Source: PoT sp049331405
GTDB taxonomy: Bacteria > Planctomycetota > Planctomycetia > Isosphaerales > Isosphaeraceae
Length of the DNA stretch: 64,000 nt
Reading direction: 5' to 3'
Assembly: GCF_049331405.1 (NCBI RefSeq)
Contig: NZ_CP186274.1
Span: forward strand, 372,001 to 436,000
Shown here: in pieces, positions 41,788 through 53,370 of the stretch
How positions within the stretch are numbered: the first letter of the stretch is position 1
Layout of the letters: every line of letters starts with the position of its first letter
Made by a program: the position numbers and the translations under genes
The notes under the pieces: model-generated
Database searches by the model: none
Told to the model about the DNA's origin: nothing
Seen by the model: the letters and a program-made list of their open reading frames with translations, nothing else

Positions 41788-44700
41788 ATGAATCCAGCCA
41801 CGAGGACGGCCGACTCGCAGTCGTCGAACTTGCCCGAGTCCATCCGCCGGGCGTTGGGGGCACTCGACCGCCGGATCCGGACGGGCTCCGCGGTGCGAGG
41901 CCTGGGGACGCTGGCCCTGGTTCTTGCGCCGATCGCCGCAATGGGGATGGCGCTCGACTTCGCCTGGCCCTTGCCCTGGGCCCTGCGATGGCTGATCTGG
42001 CTGGGATGGCTCGGGGCGAGCGGCTGGCTCCTGGCGACGAAGGTCGTGCGGCCATCCTTGAGGCGAGGGAGCCCGCTCGAGCTGGCGGCGGTCGCCGAGC
42101 AGGCCTGCCCGGAACTCGGCGAGCGCCTGACCGGCGCCGTGGGCCTGCTGGGCGAGCCCTCGGGCCGCCACGGCTCCCCCTCGCTGATCGCCGCGACGGC
42201 CGAGGATGCCTCGAAACACGTCGACGCGATCGAACCGAGGCGCATCGTCTCCCTCCGCAGGCCGGGGAGGCGCCTGGCCCTCGGCGTCTCGGCGCTGGCC
42301 CTGGTCGTGGTCCCCTCGCTCATCTGGCCCGACACGGTCGGTCGCCTCGGCCGGAGGTTCCTCGCCCCCTGGGCCGATGTCGCCCGCGTGAGCCGCTACG
42401 TCGTGACCGTCGCCCCCGGGGATCGGACCGTGGCGCTCGGGGATGACGTCGCGATCGAGGCCAGCGTCCGGGATCGCTACGGCAAGGCCGGCCAGATCGA
42501 GCCTCCCTCGGTCGAGTGGACGGACGAGCAACGCGTGACGCACCGCGTTGCGATGGCCTCGGGGAATCTCGAAGAGGACAAGCCCCAATCCTTCTCGACG
42601 ACGCTCCCGAGGGTCTCCGGCTCGTTCGCATACAAAGTCGTCGGCGGGGCGATCGAGAGCCGCACCTATCGGATCGAGGCGGTCGAGCCCCCCCGGATCG
42701 CGAGCCTCGAGGCGAAAGTCGAGCCCCCGGCGTATACGAAGTTCCCCGCGTTCGTCGCACGAGACCCAGCGCGGGTCGAAGCCTGGGAGGGGAGCCGTGT
42801 CACCCTGAAGATCAGCGCGAGCCGCCCTGTGCAAGCGATCGAGGTCGACTGGCCACGGGTTCAAGAGCCTGTCCCCGCTTCGCTTGCAGCCGACCATAGG
42901 AGCGGCTCGGTCTCGGCCGTCGCCGAGCAGTCGGGGGGCTTCTCGGTCCGGATCCGGGACGAGCAGGGGCTGGCGAGCCGCGCCGAGACGCCCAGGCGCC
43001 TGGTCGTCCGCCCCGATGGCCCTCCCACGCTCGCCCTGAAGGGGGATGATAAGCCCGAGGAATCGCGGGCCGACGACACCTTGCGCGTCGCGTCCTCGGC
43101 CCGCGACGACGTGGCGGTGGCCTCGGTCGAGCTGCATTACACCATCGAAAGGGCCAAGGGGAGGGCGAGCGCGTCGAAGGAGGGGGAGTCGGGGCACGTC
43201 GTCGCGGGCGAGACGTGGAAAGGGCTCGGCTCAGCCTCGTCCCGGGGCGTGCTCGAACTGCCGCTCAAGCCTTTGCGGCTCAGGCCGGGGGACAAGGTCT
43301 CGTATCGCGTCCGCGCGGCCGACAACCGCCCGGCGCCGAAGGGGCCCAACGTCGTCTGGTCGTCGCCCAGGATCCTCGGCATCGTCTCGCAGGCGGAGAC
43401 CTTGCAGGCGAGGCAGGATCGGGTCGAGCGAGAGGGGATCCAGGCCAGGCTCGACGCCCTGAAGGCGGCCGCCGCCGAGAACCGCAAGGAGACCGAGCAG
43501 CTCCGCTACGCCGCCGACGCCGCCAGGCGAGGCAACGGCGCCTGGGAGCAACAGCAGCAGCGCGAACTCGAGCAGCGCGAGGCCGAGGCCCGGTCCGTGG
43601 CCGATCGGCTCCAGGTCTTCGCCCGCGAGATGGCGCAGAACGCGAAGTTCCGCGAGCTCTCCCGCCCGGCCAGGCAGGTCGCCGAGGTCGAGGCCGAGGG
43701 GGGCCGCGTGATGCTCGAGAAGGCGAAGGGGCAGGCGGACGCCTCGCAGCGGCTCGACGACCTCCGCCAGGCCGACTCCCGGCTCGCCGCCGTCTCGCAG
43801 CGCCTCGACGCGCTCCAGCAGCAGTTCGACGGCCTGAACCGGCGCGATGGCGACCTCCAGAAGCTGTCGGCCCTCGCCGACCGCGAGGCGGCGATCGCGC
43901 AGGACGCCGCCGCGAAGGCCGGGGACCGCGCCCAGCTCGACCGGCTCCAGGCCGAGCAGGGCGCCGTACGCAAGGATCTCGACAACCTCGTCAAGCAATC
44001 CCCCGAGATGCGAGCCGACGTCCTCAAGGCCCAGGCGACGGAGGCCGAGGCCCTCGCCCGCCGAGCCCGGCAACTCGCCGACCGCCAGCGCGAGGAGGCC
44101 CGCACGGCCACCGACCTGAGCCAACGAGCCGAGGCCCTCAAGGCCCTGGCCGAGGCCCAGCGCAACCTCGAGGATGACGCCAGGCGGCTCGCCCTGGAGG
44201 TCGACGACCCCCTGGCCGAGAACTGGCGAGGCCGCCTCAACGTCGATGCCCTCCGCGAGGCCGCCGGGCCGATCGAGCGCGGGGACCTCGAGCAGGCCCG
44301 TCAGCGGCTCGAAGGGGCCGAGCAAGAACTGCGCAGGGTGGCCCGGGATCTCGAGGACCTGCCCAACGACCCCAAGGCCCTCGCCATCCGCCTGGCCCGC
44401 CGGCAGGACGAGCTGGCCGGCCCGGTGGAGGAGGCCATCCGCGAGGTCCGGGACAAGCCGGAGCCGACCGCCGTCGAGCTGGCCGCCATGGTGGACAAGC
44501 TCCGACCGCTCGCCGAGGCCCAGGAGGCGATCAACCGCCTCGCGAATGCGATCCGCCCCCCTAACGAGCCGCCGCAGTCCGAGGCCTCCAGGTCGTTCCC
44601 GCAGGACGTGGCCAAAGCCGCCGTCCAGAGCACCACCCGCGCCTCGGAGGCGCTCCGGGCCCTGAAGCCCCGCGAGATCCAGGCCCGCCAGGAAGAGGCC

Positions 44701-46701
44701 AGGCGCGAGATGCGAAGGCTCGCCGATGCCTTGCCCGACGCCTATCGCCGCCAGGAGCCGACCCGCCAGCGCCTGGGCGAGACGGTCCGCAACGCCGACG
44801 ACCTGGGCCGCGAGCTGGAGCGGCACCTCCGCGAGACGAGCCCCCAGCCGGGACAGCCCCTCGACTCCGCGAAGTCGGCCGAGGACCTCGCCAATCGCCT
44901 GGCCCCGCTCGTCGAGCGGCAGGAGAAGGCGGTCAAGGACATCGCCGCCCTCGGCGTCGAGCCCCGCGCCTTGCCCCAGCGCGATCGAGCCGCCCGGCGA
45001 GCCAAGAACCTGGCCGATTCGATCAAGGCCCTGGCGTCGAAGGACGTCCCCGCTGTGCGTCGGCAGGAGCTCCGGAACCTGCTGGCCCCGGCCCAGGTCG
45101 AGGCCAGGGCCTCGCTCGTTCGGCTCGAACAGAAGGTCCATGATCGCCCTTCGGCCGACGACGTTGCCGAGGAACTCGCAGCCGACCAGCAAGCGCTCGC
45201 CGGGCTCGCCAAGGATCCCGGCTCCAGGCCCGACGCGGCGGCCGACCAGCGTCGGCTCGCGACGGCCCTCCGAGCCCTGAACGTCCCCGACGCCGCCATC
45301 CCTCAGGCCGATGCCGTCCGCGCCGCCGAGGCCGCAGCCAAGGCCCTGGCCGAGGCCGGCGCGAAGCCGGAAGCGAAGGTCGAGGCCGAGGTGCAGAAGG
45401 CCAACGACGCCGCCCGACGCCTCGCCGACCACCTGAATGATCGCCAGAGCCCGCGAGCAAAAGCCGAGGCCCTCGCCCAGGCGCAACGGGCCCTGGACGG
45501 CCCCGCGTCGAAGTCCGACCCCGTCGGCTCGGCCCGTCGTCAGCGGACCATCGCCGAGGGCCTGGCAAGCCTGCCCCGCGATGGGCGTGAGGTCGCCGAG
45601 GAACCCCTGCGGCTGGCGGCCGAGCTCGCCGAGCGAGCCCTCAGGCCCGACGGCGATCAGCCGGGCATGAGCAAGCCGACCCCCGCGGCCCTCGCCGGCT
45701 CGCGAGCCAGGGCGGCCGAGGCGCTCGACAAGTTCGCGGCCTCCCTGCCCGCCGACTCGCCGGCCGTCGCGACGACGAAGGCTCCGGGAGAAGCCTTGCC
45801 CGACGATCCCGCGTTGCGCCTCGATCCCAAGGCGCTCGAGGGGGCAAAGAAGCTGGCCCAGCGTGAGCGTCGGGTCCGCGAGCAGCTCCAGTCGCTGCTC
45901 GGCGAGCGGGCCGAGCCGCAGCAGGCCCTCCGGCAGGAGTCGACCGCGCTCGGTCGCGAGCTGGCCGACCTCCGCGATCGCTCTCGCCCGGTCAGCGACC
46001 GCAGCCAGGGGCCGGCGAACGAGGCCGCGCAGCTCCTGGGCGAGCACGCCCCGCAGGCGATGGACCAGGGGGTCGAGCAACTCTTGCGGGCCCAGCCCGC
46101 CCAGGCCCGTGACGCCCAGCGCAGGGCGGCCGAGATGCTCGAGCGCGGGGCACAGCAGGCCGAGGACCTCGCCGCAGCCCTCCGCGCCGAGGCCTCCGCC
46201 GATCCGAACGCGGGCCAGCAGGCTCAGGGGAAGGGGAAAGGGCAGGGGCCATCGTCGCTCGACGAGGCCCGCGAGGCGATGCGCCAGGCGTCGAGCCAGC
46301 TCGAACAGGCGAGGGAGCCGGGGCAAGGGGATCAGGCCGGGCGGTCGGCCCAGGACGCAATGGCGAACGCCGCGAAGGCCCTGCGCCGGGCGGCCTCGCA
46401 GCAGGCCGGCGAGTCCGACAACGAGCAACTCGCCTCCGACGATTCCCCCGCGAACGATCCCGGATCGGCTCCGGGCCCCTCGGCCGATCCCAAGAGCGCC
46501 CCCGGCGGCAAGGCCGCGCCCGACCTCGCCGAGCTCAAGAGCCTCGTCCAGGCGAAGACCGGCCGCGCCTGGGGCGAACTCCCCGGCCACCTCCGCTCCG
46601 AGATCCTCCAGATGTCGCAAGGCCGCTACCGCGACGACTACGCCCGCCTGATCCAGCTCTACTTCCGCGAGATCGCCGCAGGCTCCGAGGCCCCTCGATG
46701 A
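41788..46701 (+). CDS. Giant DUF4175-like membrane protein with long coiled-coil region
   Basis: 1637 residues from the ATG at 41788, which has AGGGGAG about ten bases upstream; 20 more in-frame residues precede it. Two membrane helices at about 47-85 (LALVLAPIAAMGMALDFAWP; LIWLGWLGASGWLLAT) and a third at about 165-180. Residues 200-540 form beta domains (RYVVTVAPGDRTVALGDDVAIEA; VYRIEAVEPPRI type), then from about 545 to 1500 nearly unbroken Ala/Arg/Glu/Gln helices with heptad patterns, DUF4175-like. The tail is a conserved compact motif LKSLVQAKTGRAWGELPGHLRSEIL, then QMSQGRYRDDYARLI. Similar proteins in planctomycetes lie with DUF58, BatA and terpene-cyclase-fold genes, all present in this window. 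Role probably structural or in envelope stress; not proven. Confidence 0.85.
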   Translation: MNPATRTADSQSSNLPESIRRALGALDRRIRTGSAVRGLGTLALVLAPIAAMGMALDFAWPLPWALRWLIWLGWLGASGWLLATKVVRPSLRRGSPLELAAVAEQACPELGERLTGAVGLLGEPSGRHGSPSLIAATAEDASKHVDAIEPRRIVSLRRPGRRLALGVSALALVVVPSLIWPDTVGRLGRRFLAPWADVARVSRYVVTVAPGDRTVALGDDVAIEASVRDRYGKAGQIEPPSVEWTDEQRVTHRVAMASGNLEEDKPQSFSTTLPRVSGSFAYKVVGGAIESRTYRIEAVEPPRIASLEAKVEPPAYTKFPAFVARDPARVEAWEGSRVTLKISASRPVQAIEVDWPRVQEPVPASLAADHRSGSVSAVAEQSGGFSVRIRDEQGLASRAETPRRLVVRPDGPPTLALKGDDKPEESRADDTLRVASSARDDVAVASVELHYTIERAKGRASASKEGESGHVVAGETWKGLGSASSRGVLELPLKPLRLRPGDKVSYRVRAADNRPAPKGPNVVWSSPRILGIVSQAETLQARQDRVEREGIQARLDALKAAAAENRKETEQLRYAADAARRGNGAWEQQQQRELEQREAEARSVADRLQVFAREMAQNAKFRELSRPARQVAEVEAEGGRVMLEKAKGQADASQRLDDLRQADSRLAAVSQRLDALQQQFDGLNRRDGDLQKLSALADREAAIAQDAAAKAGDRAQLDRLQAEQGAVRKDLDNLVKQSPEMRADVLKAQATEAEALARRARQLADRQREEARTATDLSQRAEALKALAEAQRNLEDDARRLALEVDDPLAENWRGRLNVDALREAAGPIERGDLEQARQRLEGAEQELRRVARDLEDLPNDPKALAIRLARRQDELAGPVEEAIREVRDKPEPTAVELAAMVDKLRPLAEAQEAINRLANAIRPPNEPPQSEASRSFPQDVAKAAVQSTTRASEALRALKPREIQARQEEARREMRRLADALPDAYRRQEPTRQRLGETVRNADDLGRELERHLRETSPQPGQPLDSAKSAEDLANRLAPLVERQEKAVKDIAALGVEPRALPQRDRAARRAKNLADSIKALASKDVPAVRRQELRNLLAPAQVEARASLVRLEQKVHDRPSADDVAEELAADQQALAGLAKDPGSRPDAAADQRRLATALRALNVPDAAIPQADAVRAAEAAAKALAEAGAKPEAKVEAEVQKANDAARRLADHLNDRQSPRAKAEALAQAQRALDGPASKSDPVGSARRQRTIAEGLASLPRDGREVAEEPLRLAAELAERALRPDGDQPGMSKPTPAALAGSRARAAEALDKFAASLPADSPAVATTKAPGEALPDDPALRLDPKALEGAKKLAQRERRVREQLQSLLGERAEPQQALRQESTALGRELADLRDRSRPVSDRSQGPANEAAQLLGEHAPQAMDQGVEQLLRAQPAQARDAQRRAAEMLERGAQQAEDLAAALRAEASADPNAGQQAQGKGKGQGPSSLDEAREAMRQASSQLEQAREPGQGDQAGRSAQDAMANAAKALRRAASQQAGESDNEQLASDDSPANDPGSAPGPSADPKSAPGGKAAPDLAELKSLVQAKTGRAWGELPGHLRSEILQMSQGRYRDDYARLIQLYFREIAAGSEAPR

Positions 46702-46747
46702 TGAGGAAACCATCCGAGATGAAAATGATGACCGAGTGTTCAAGCCA

Positions 46748-47833
46748 ATGATTGCTGGTGCGCGTGATGGTGGATGGGTTCGCCGTCTGGCGTTTATCTT
46801 CGCGTCGAGCCTGCCGCTCGGGATCGGGGCGCAGGCGCAGGACAAGCCGGCCGAGGCGGTCGCACGCCCCTCGGCGAAGCTGGCCGACGCGGCGGTGGTC
46901 CGGGCGCTCGAGTACCTGAAGTCGTCGCAGAAGCCCGACGGGGCCTGGGAGTCGGGAGGGTTCGGCCGGGCCACGTCGGTCACGTCGCTTGCGGTGATGG
47001 CCTTCCTCTCGGCCGGGCACGTCCCGGGCGAGCCGGGGCCCTATCGCAAGTCGATCGAGGACGGGATCCGCTACGTTTTGAGCCACCAGCGCTCCAACGG
47101 CCTGCTCGTCTCGAACTCGAGCCACGGCCCGATGTACTGCCACGGAATCAGCACCCTGATGCTGGCCGAGGTCGTCGGCATGAGTTCCGACCCGGAGCTC
47201 GCCGACAAGGCCCGCGAGGCCCTCGGCAAGGCGGTGAAGCTGATCCTGATGTCGCAGAACCTGGCCAAGAATCCGGACAATGCCGGTGGCTGGCGCTATC
47301 AGCCGACGAGCCGCGACAGCGACCTCAGCGTGACCGGCTGGCAGCTCATGGCGCTCCGCGCGGCGAAGGCGGCCGGCTGCGCTGTCCCTGCCGAGAACAT
47401 CGACAAGGCCCTCGACTACGTCAAGCGCTGCGCCAGCCGAGAGGAAGGGGGCTTCGGCTATCAGCCGGGGGGCGGGCCGAACAACCCGAGGACGGGGACC
47501 GGGATCCTCGTCCTGGAAATCTGCGGCGCCCACCAGACCCCCGAGGCCGTCGCGGGGGCCGAGTATCTCCGCAAGCACCCCCCGCGCTGGGAGGCCTCGT
47601 ACTTCTTCTATGAGGTCTATTACTGCTCCCAGGCCCTCTTCCAGATGGGAGACGCCTACTTCCTCGGCTACTACCCCGCTCTCGTCTCGATCCTGCTGGC
47701 GAACCAGGAGAAGGACGGGAGCTGGCTCTCGGGCGACGCCAACGACCGCACCGGCGGCCGGAATTACTGCACGGCGATGGCCGTCCTGGCGCTCGCCGTT
47801 GAATATCGTTACTTGCCGATCTATCAGCGGTGA
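46748..47833 (+). CDS. Secreted prenyltransferase/squalene-oxidase-repeat (terpene-cyclase-fold) protein
   Basis: 361 residues from the ATG at 46748; a GTG at 46736 is in frame and would add four residues. Signal peptide RLAFIFASSLPLGIGAQA. From about residue 45 the sequence shows alpha/alpha-barrel repeats with QW-like motifs: ALEYLKSSQKPDGAWES, YVLSHQRSNGLL, GGWRYQPTSRDSDLSVTGWQLMAL, EEGGFGYQPGGGPNN, LANQEKDGSWLSG. The DxDD motif of hopene cyclases is absent, and DSDLS occupies a similar place, so I do not propose terpene cyclisation. Such proteins accompany DUF4175/BatA genes in planctomycetes. It starts 46 bases after the giant coiled-coil gene and probably belongs to the same transcript. 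Confidence 0.82.
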   Translation: MIAGARDGGWVRRLAFIFASSLPLGIGAQAQDKPAEAVARPSAKLADAAVVRALEYLKSSQKPDGAWESGGFGRATSVTSLAVMAFLSAGHVPGEPGPYRKSIEDGIRYVLSHQRSNGLLVSNSSHGPMYCHGISTLMLAEVVGMSSDPELADKAREALGKAVKLILMSQNLAKNPDNAGGWRYQPTSRDSDLSVTGWQLMALRAAKAAGCAVPAENIDKALDYVKRCASREEGGFGYQPGGGPNNPRTGTGILVLEICGAHQTPEAVAGAEYLRKHPPRWEASYFFYEVYYCSQALFQMGDAYFLGYYPALVSILLANQEKDGSWLSGDANDRTGGRNYCTAMAVLALAVEYRYLPIYQR

Positions 47834-47946
47834 TGCCCGCGGCATCTCTTCTTCGGGAATGAGCAAGGCCCACCGATTTCGCCCCGACTTGCGTCGGTCG
47901 GCGACCCCGATGGGCCCGTTCATGCTCTCGCCGTTTCAGCGGGAGA

Positions 47947-49464
47947 TCACTTCTTCCCCTTCTCCCAGATCGACAGGAGATCCTCGGAGCCCTGCTGGCG
48001 GACGCCGTTGTCGGTCAGGATGTCGTCGGTGGCCTTGAGGGCCTCCTGGCGGTTGAAGACGATCGTCTCGGACGACTTGTCGTTGAAGCTGATCGTGATG
48101 AACTTATCCTTGCAGTCGCGGAGCACTTCCACGAGGTGCTGCAGGTTCTTGATCGGCGTGCCGTTGATGTCCTTGATGACCTTGGCGGTGGGGCTGGAGT
48201 ACCCCTTGCCGATCCGGTGCGGGAACATCGGGGAGGCGACGACGACGAGCTGCTCGCCGTCGAACGCGGGCTTGTCGCCCCGCCTCGTGACGATCGGGCT
48301 GGCGATCAGCGAGAGCAAGGTCGTGAACTTGTCGCCGAGCTGGCTGAAGCCCCCGAGGTACTCGGTCGTCACCGGCGAGAAGACCAGCGGCCCGTAGACG
48401 AAGTACGGCGGGTAATCCCCCTGGAGCGTCTCGATGAGCATCGGGTGCTTCGTCTCGACCGGCACGTCGACCTCGAGCGGCTTGCCATCGCGGATGATGG
48501 TCAGGTGGACCTTGCCGTCCTTCACTTCCTTCTGGATCAGGTACTGGAACCGGAGCCGGAGGTTGTCGCGGACCTTGACCAGGCCGACGTTGTCGATGTC
48601 GTGGCTGCCGATCTTGGTGATCAGGTCCCACTCCTTGAGCGGGTAGTCGCCATCGGTCCGCTCGGGCACATGCACGAAGACGCCGCTGGCCTTCTTATCG
48701 AGCCCGACCTTGCCGCGCAGGGCGTCGTTCTCGAGCGTCTGGAGGACGTCGTACATCGCCGGCTTGCCGTCGTACTTGCCGTCGGCGACGTCCTTGAGGA
48801 AGAGCTCGATCTCCTCCGTCGGGATGATGTAGCCGATGTTGTCCGAGTTGTTGAGCTTGCTGAAGATCAGCCCGACGAGCTTGTCGTTGACGAGCGCGGG
48901 GCCGCCGCTGTTGCCGGGGTTGATGGCCGCATCGACCTGGATGCGGAGGCCGGCCGCGTTCTCGTTATAAGGGGCGAACTCGATCCGGGAGACGATCCCC
49001 TTGGTCACCGAGAGGCTCGAGCCCCCCTGGGGATACCCATAGACGAGGACCGACTCCTTGACCTCGGGCAGCTCCGTCGAGCGGGCGAGCGGCGGGCGCT
49101 TCTCGAAGAACTCCTCGTCCTCGAGCTTGAGCACCGCCAGGTCCATGCCGGGGCTGACGGCCTCGACGGTGGCGACCAGCTTCTCGCTCGACTGATAAGG
49201 CTCGACGAAGAGCTGGCTGGCGTAGAGGACGACGTGCGCGTTCGTGAGGATGCGCTTGCCCTCGATCACGATGCCCGTGCCGCTGACGTCGCGAGGGGTC
49301 TGCTTGGTCCAGGGGCGGAACATGTCGGGGAGGCGCGTCGTCGCCGAGATCTTGACCACCGACTCTCGGATCGCGCTCTCGCCGGCGTCGTCGGCGAGGG
49401 CGAGCCCCGGGAAGATGAGGATCCAGGCCCCCGCCAACGTCAAGATCATTCGTCTCTGGAACAT
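47947..49464 (-). CDS. Deg-type trypsin-like serine protease with PDZ-like domains
   Basis: 505 residues, AAGGAGAG nine bases before the ATG, signal peptide LTLAGAWILIFPGLALA. Catalytic triad visible: His77 (ILTNAHVVL), Asp108 (GMDLAVLKL) and Ser186 (NPGNSGGPAL). The SGTGIVIEGK strand and SRIEFAPYN loop fit the Deg family. Two C-terminal PDZ-like parts follow (ASGVFVHVPERTDGDYPLKEWDLI; VKDINGTPIKNLQHLVEVL). The second resembles plant Deg proteins of the Deg9/Deg2 type more than DegP. It likely degrades or refolds proteins outside the cytoplasm. It converges with the terpene-cyclase-fold gene. Confidence 0.88.
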   Translation of the reverse strand: MFQRRMILTLAGAWILIFPGLALADDAGESAIRESVVKISATTRLPDMFRPWTKQTPRDVSGTGIVIEGKRILTNAHVVLYASQLFVEPYQSSEKLVATVEAVSPGMDLAVLKLEDEEFFEKRPPLARSTELPEVKESVLVYGYPQGGSSLSVTKGIVSRIEFAPYNENAAGLRIQVDAAINPGNSGGPALVNDKLVGLIFSKLNNSDNIGYIIPTEEIELFLKDVADGKYDGKPAMYDVLQTLENDALRGKVGLDKKASGVFVHVPERTDGDYPLKEWDLITKIGSHDIDNVGLVKVRDNLRLRFQYLIQKEVKDGKVHLTIIRDGKPLEVDVPVETKHPMLIETLQGDYPPYFVYGPLVFSPVTTEYLGGFSQLGDKFTTLLSLIASPIVTRRGDKPAFDGEQLVVVASPMFPHRIGKGYSSPTAKVIKDINGTPIKNLQHLVEVLRDCKDKFITISFNDKSSETIVFNRQEALKATDDILTDNGVRQQGSEDLLSIWEKGKK

Positions 49465-49677
49465 ATGCTGGCTCTCTCCTTGCTAGCCCCTATTACGCGG
49501 TCGTCGAGGGTGCCGGCCCGCCAATCCTTTAAGAAGAGTCGGTCGTGCGGGCCATCCCCACGCACTCATCGGTGTGCGACCGTCCGCCCCCATTTAACCA
49601 GGGGAGCCTCGCGAGCGTAAGAGACTGCTCACGATCCCCTGGATCGAGGCTGCTTCGTCGCGTTCGCAGTTCCTGAG

Positions 49678-51465
49678 TCAGGGCGCCGTCAGGTAGCGGT
49701 AATTAAAGCGGGCGTTGGGGGCCACGTCCCCCTTGTCGATGAAGTCGAGGATGTTTTCGAAGCCTGGGACGTTGTCGGCCCACTTGAAGTCGACCTGGAT
49801 CGGATCGGCCTCGGGTGCGTAGCCGAGTAGATCCCTGGGGATCGCCAGGTGTAGCTCCCGGCCTTCTTTGGAGAACGGGACCGAGCCGAGCTTTTCCCAG
49901 GCGCCGTTTTTGTACCGCTCGACCAGGCAGGTTTTGGCGTCGGGTCGGCTGCGGTTCACGACCATGTCGTAGCCCTGCCAGCCGGTCTCGTGCTTGCCGT
50001 CGGTGTCGAGCAGGAGGCACATCCAGTTGTCGCCCGAGGGCTCGGTGATCGGCGCTCGCGTCCTGGCGTAGAAATAGAGGTGCTTGCCATCGCGGGCCAC
50101 CTTCATCAGGTCGAGGTCATTGCGCCCGGTCTTGTTGATATAGGTGAGGGAATGACCATAAGACGGCTCGTCGCGATGGGTCGTGTCGCCGAGGTCGTCG
50201 GCGAAGCCGGGGCCGACGTCGTCCCACTGGCGGAAGTCTCCGTCGATCGCGATCGACTTCGGCGCGGAGGCCTTCGGAGGCACCGAGACCCCCTTGTAAC
50301 GTCGGATGTTGGCGGCCATCTGGTAGTAGTAATTGTCGCCGTGGCCCCCGCGCATCGGCTCGATGTCGCGGCTGTATTCCTGGTCGTAGGCGTCGACGAA
50401 GAAGGTGTCGCCGATGCCGATGGACTTGCTGCCGAGGGTCTTGGGCGAATTGTTGTCGTGTGCGATGAAGCGCTGGGCGATCCATTCGTTCCAGCCGGTG
50501 ACGAAGAGGAACTCGGGGGCGACCTCCAGGGCCCGGGTCCACTGCTCGGCGAAGCCGAGGCCCTCGCCGGGACGCTGGAACTCTGGGGCCGGCTCCTTGC
50601 CGCCGTGGAAGCTCCGCCCGATGTTCGAGATCGGGTGCTCGGCGACGCAGACGGGCATCCCTTCGGGCTTGTCCGGGCGCTCGTGCCAGCCGGCCTTCTG
50701 GGGGTAGTGGTCGAGCCAGGGCCAGCGGTCCTTGCCGTCGCCGAACCAGCCGCCGGGATCGGTCCAGGCCCAGGATCGCCTCATGGTGAAGAATTCCTGG
50801 ATCTTGGGGTCGATCCCCTCGCTCGACGACATCATCAGGGGCTTGCCCTTCCAGCGGAACCAGAGGTCGGAGTGGACCCCCTTGGAATAGAAGTCCCTGT
50901 AGAGCTTCTTGACAACCTTGTCGGCCTCCGTGTTCGTCAGGAAGGCGACCTGGGGCGTCTTGCCCCCTTCGCGGCGGATCCGGGTGTAGATCTCGCAGAT
51001 CTTGAGGTAGGTCGAGTCATATGTGAGGACGTTGGTGACGTCGAAAATGACCACGTCGACGCCGGCGTCGCTCAGGAGCTGGGCGTGCTTGCGGATGACG
51101 AAGTCGTCGTCGCTCACGTAGTAGCCGAGGTGCGGCTCGCCCCAGAAGTGGAAGACCCCTTCGGGCCCGAACCTGGGCTTCTCCGGGTTCTCGGCCAGGA
51201 GCTTGGTGATGTCGAGGATCGGCCCCTCGGCGCGTCGCTCCATCCAGAGGAAGTAGAAGATGCCGACGGTCCTGTCGGCCTTCGGAGGGCCGCATTCCGC
51301 GTACCCCGGCAGGACGCGGCCCAGTTCATCCGTCGCCACCCAGGTATCGCTGGCGGTCGTCTCGGGGCGAGGCTTGGGCGAGTCTTCCGCCCTCACAGCT
51401 CCCGCGAGTTGCGAGGCGACGAAGGCGAGACAAATATTGGCAAAAAGATGTCGGCAGGAGAGCAT
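49678..51465 (-). CDS. Secreted GH99-like/WbsX-like glycosidase with C-terminal CBM9-like domain
   Basis: 595 residues, GGAG ten bases before the ATG, signal peptide LFANICLAFVASQLAGAVRA. Barrel features resemble the GH99/WbsX group: VGIFYFLWMERRAEG, GVDVVIFDVTNVLTYDSTYLKICEI, HSDLWFRWKGKPLMM and FLFVTGWNEWIAQRF, where Trp-Asn-Glu is the recurring WNEW motif. From about residue 395 a separate beta-sandwich is seen, IAIDGDFRQWDDVGPGF onward, like CBM9 domains (also WMCLLLDTDGKHETGWQGYD). A role in degrading planctomycete-consumed polysaccharides is inferred. Exact family and linkage are unknown. It is followed on the same strand, 213 bases on, by the Deg-type protease. Confidence 0.7.
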   Translation of the reverse strand: MLSCRHLFANICLAFVASQLAGAVRAEDSPKPRPETTASDTWVATDELGRVLPGYAECGPPKADRTVGIFYFLWMERRAEGPILDITKLLAENPEKPRFGPEGVFHFWGEPHLGYYVSDDDFVIRKHAQLLSDAGVDVVIFDVTNVLTYDSTYLKICEIYTRIRREGGKTPQVAFLTNTEADKVVKKLYRDFYSKGVHSDLWFRWKGKPLMMSSSEGIDPKIQEFFTMRRSWAWTDPGGWFGDGKDRWPWLDHYPQKAGWHERPDKPEGMPVCVAEHPISNIGRSFHGGKEPAPEFQRPGEGLGFAEQWTRALEVAPEFLFVTGWNEWIAQRFIAHDNNSPKTLGSKSIGIGDTFFVDAYDQEYSRDIEPMRGGHGDNYYYQMAANIRRYKGVSVPPKASAPKSIAIDGDFRQWDDVGPGFADDLGDTTHRDEPSYGHSLTYINKTGRNDLDLMKVARDGKHLYFYARTRAPITEPSGDNWMCLLLDTDGKHETGWQGYDMVVNRSRPDAKTCLVERYKNGAWEKLGSVPFSKEGRELHLAIPRDLLGYAPEADPIQVDFKWADNVPGFENILDFIDKGDVAPNARFNYRYLTAP

Positions 51466-51538
51466 GTATCCGTCGCTCCGGAGAGGCTGATTGATTCGTG
51501 ATAGCTTCTGGATGTTTGCCGAAAGATCCCGTCGGCCC

Positions 51539-53011
<1,473 letters not shown>

Positions 53012-53370
53012 GGCTTTGACCCTCGGCGCCTGCGCTCGCTGAAGCCCTTAAAATGTGGTTGCGGCTGATCGTAGCGCAGCCCCGCCCCGCTGTCAATTAC
53101 GCGGAAAGGGCCCCGATTCCCGCAGGGATTGCGGCCCCACGCCTGCCGTGGCAAAAGCGTCGAGATTTGAGAGGGCTTTGACGAGAAGGAAATGTCTCGC
53201 CCTCGCCGTGGAATCCTTGCCTTCTCACCCGGATTAATTGGCTTTCGCCGGGAATACTGAGCGGGCCGGTGATCATTACCAAGGCGACGAAGATTAGAGA
53301 GTTAGTAAGGATTCGCAATCTTTCATGATTTGAGCCCGACCATCTTGCAATTGCCCCGGGGGGATCCATA
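53012..53370. other. Divergent promoter region for the sulfatase and the Met/Cys-rich gene
   Basis: About 359 bases between divergent starts. It should hold both promoters and, for the Met/Cys-rich gene, perhaps a metal-responsive operator, but I found no convincing inverted repeat or hexamer pair. GGGGGG lies about seven bases before the plus-strand ATG. Confidence 0.45.

Noticed and set aside
43231..46983. 1250-residue open frame antisense to the giant coiled-coil gene
   Set aside because: It is a shadow of the high-GC third-position pattern of the plus-strand gene. It lacks domains and a ribosome site, and the plus-strand frame has clear family likeness.
46748..47833. Squalene-hopene cyclase function
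   Set aside because: The barrel repeats resemble the fold, but the catalytic DxDD motif is absent and the protein is only 361 residues and secreted.
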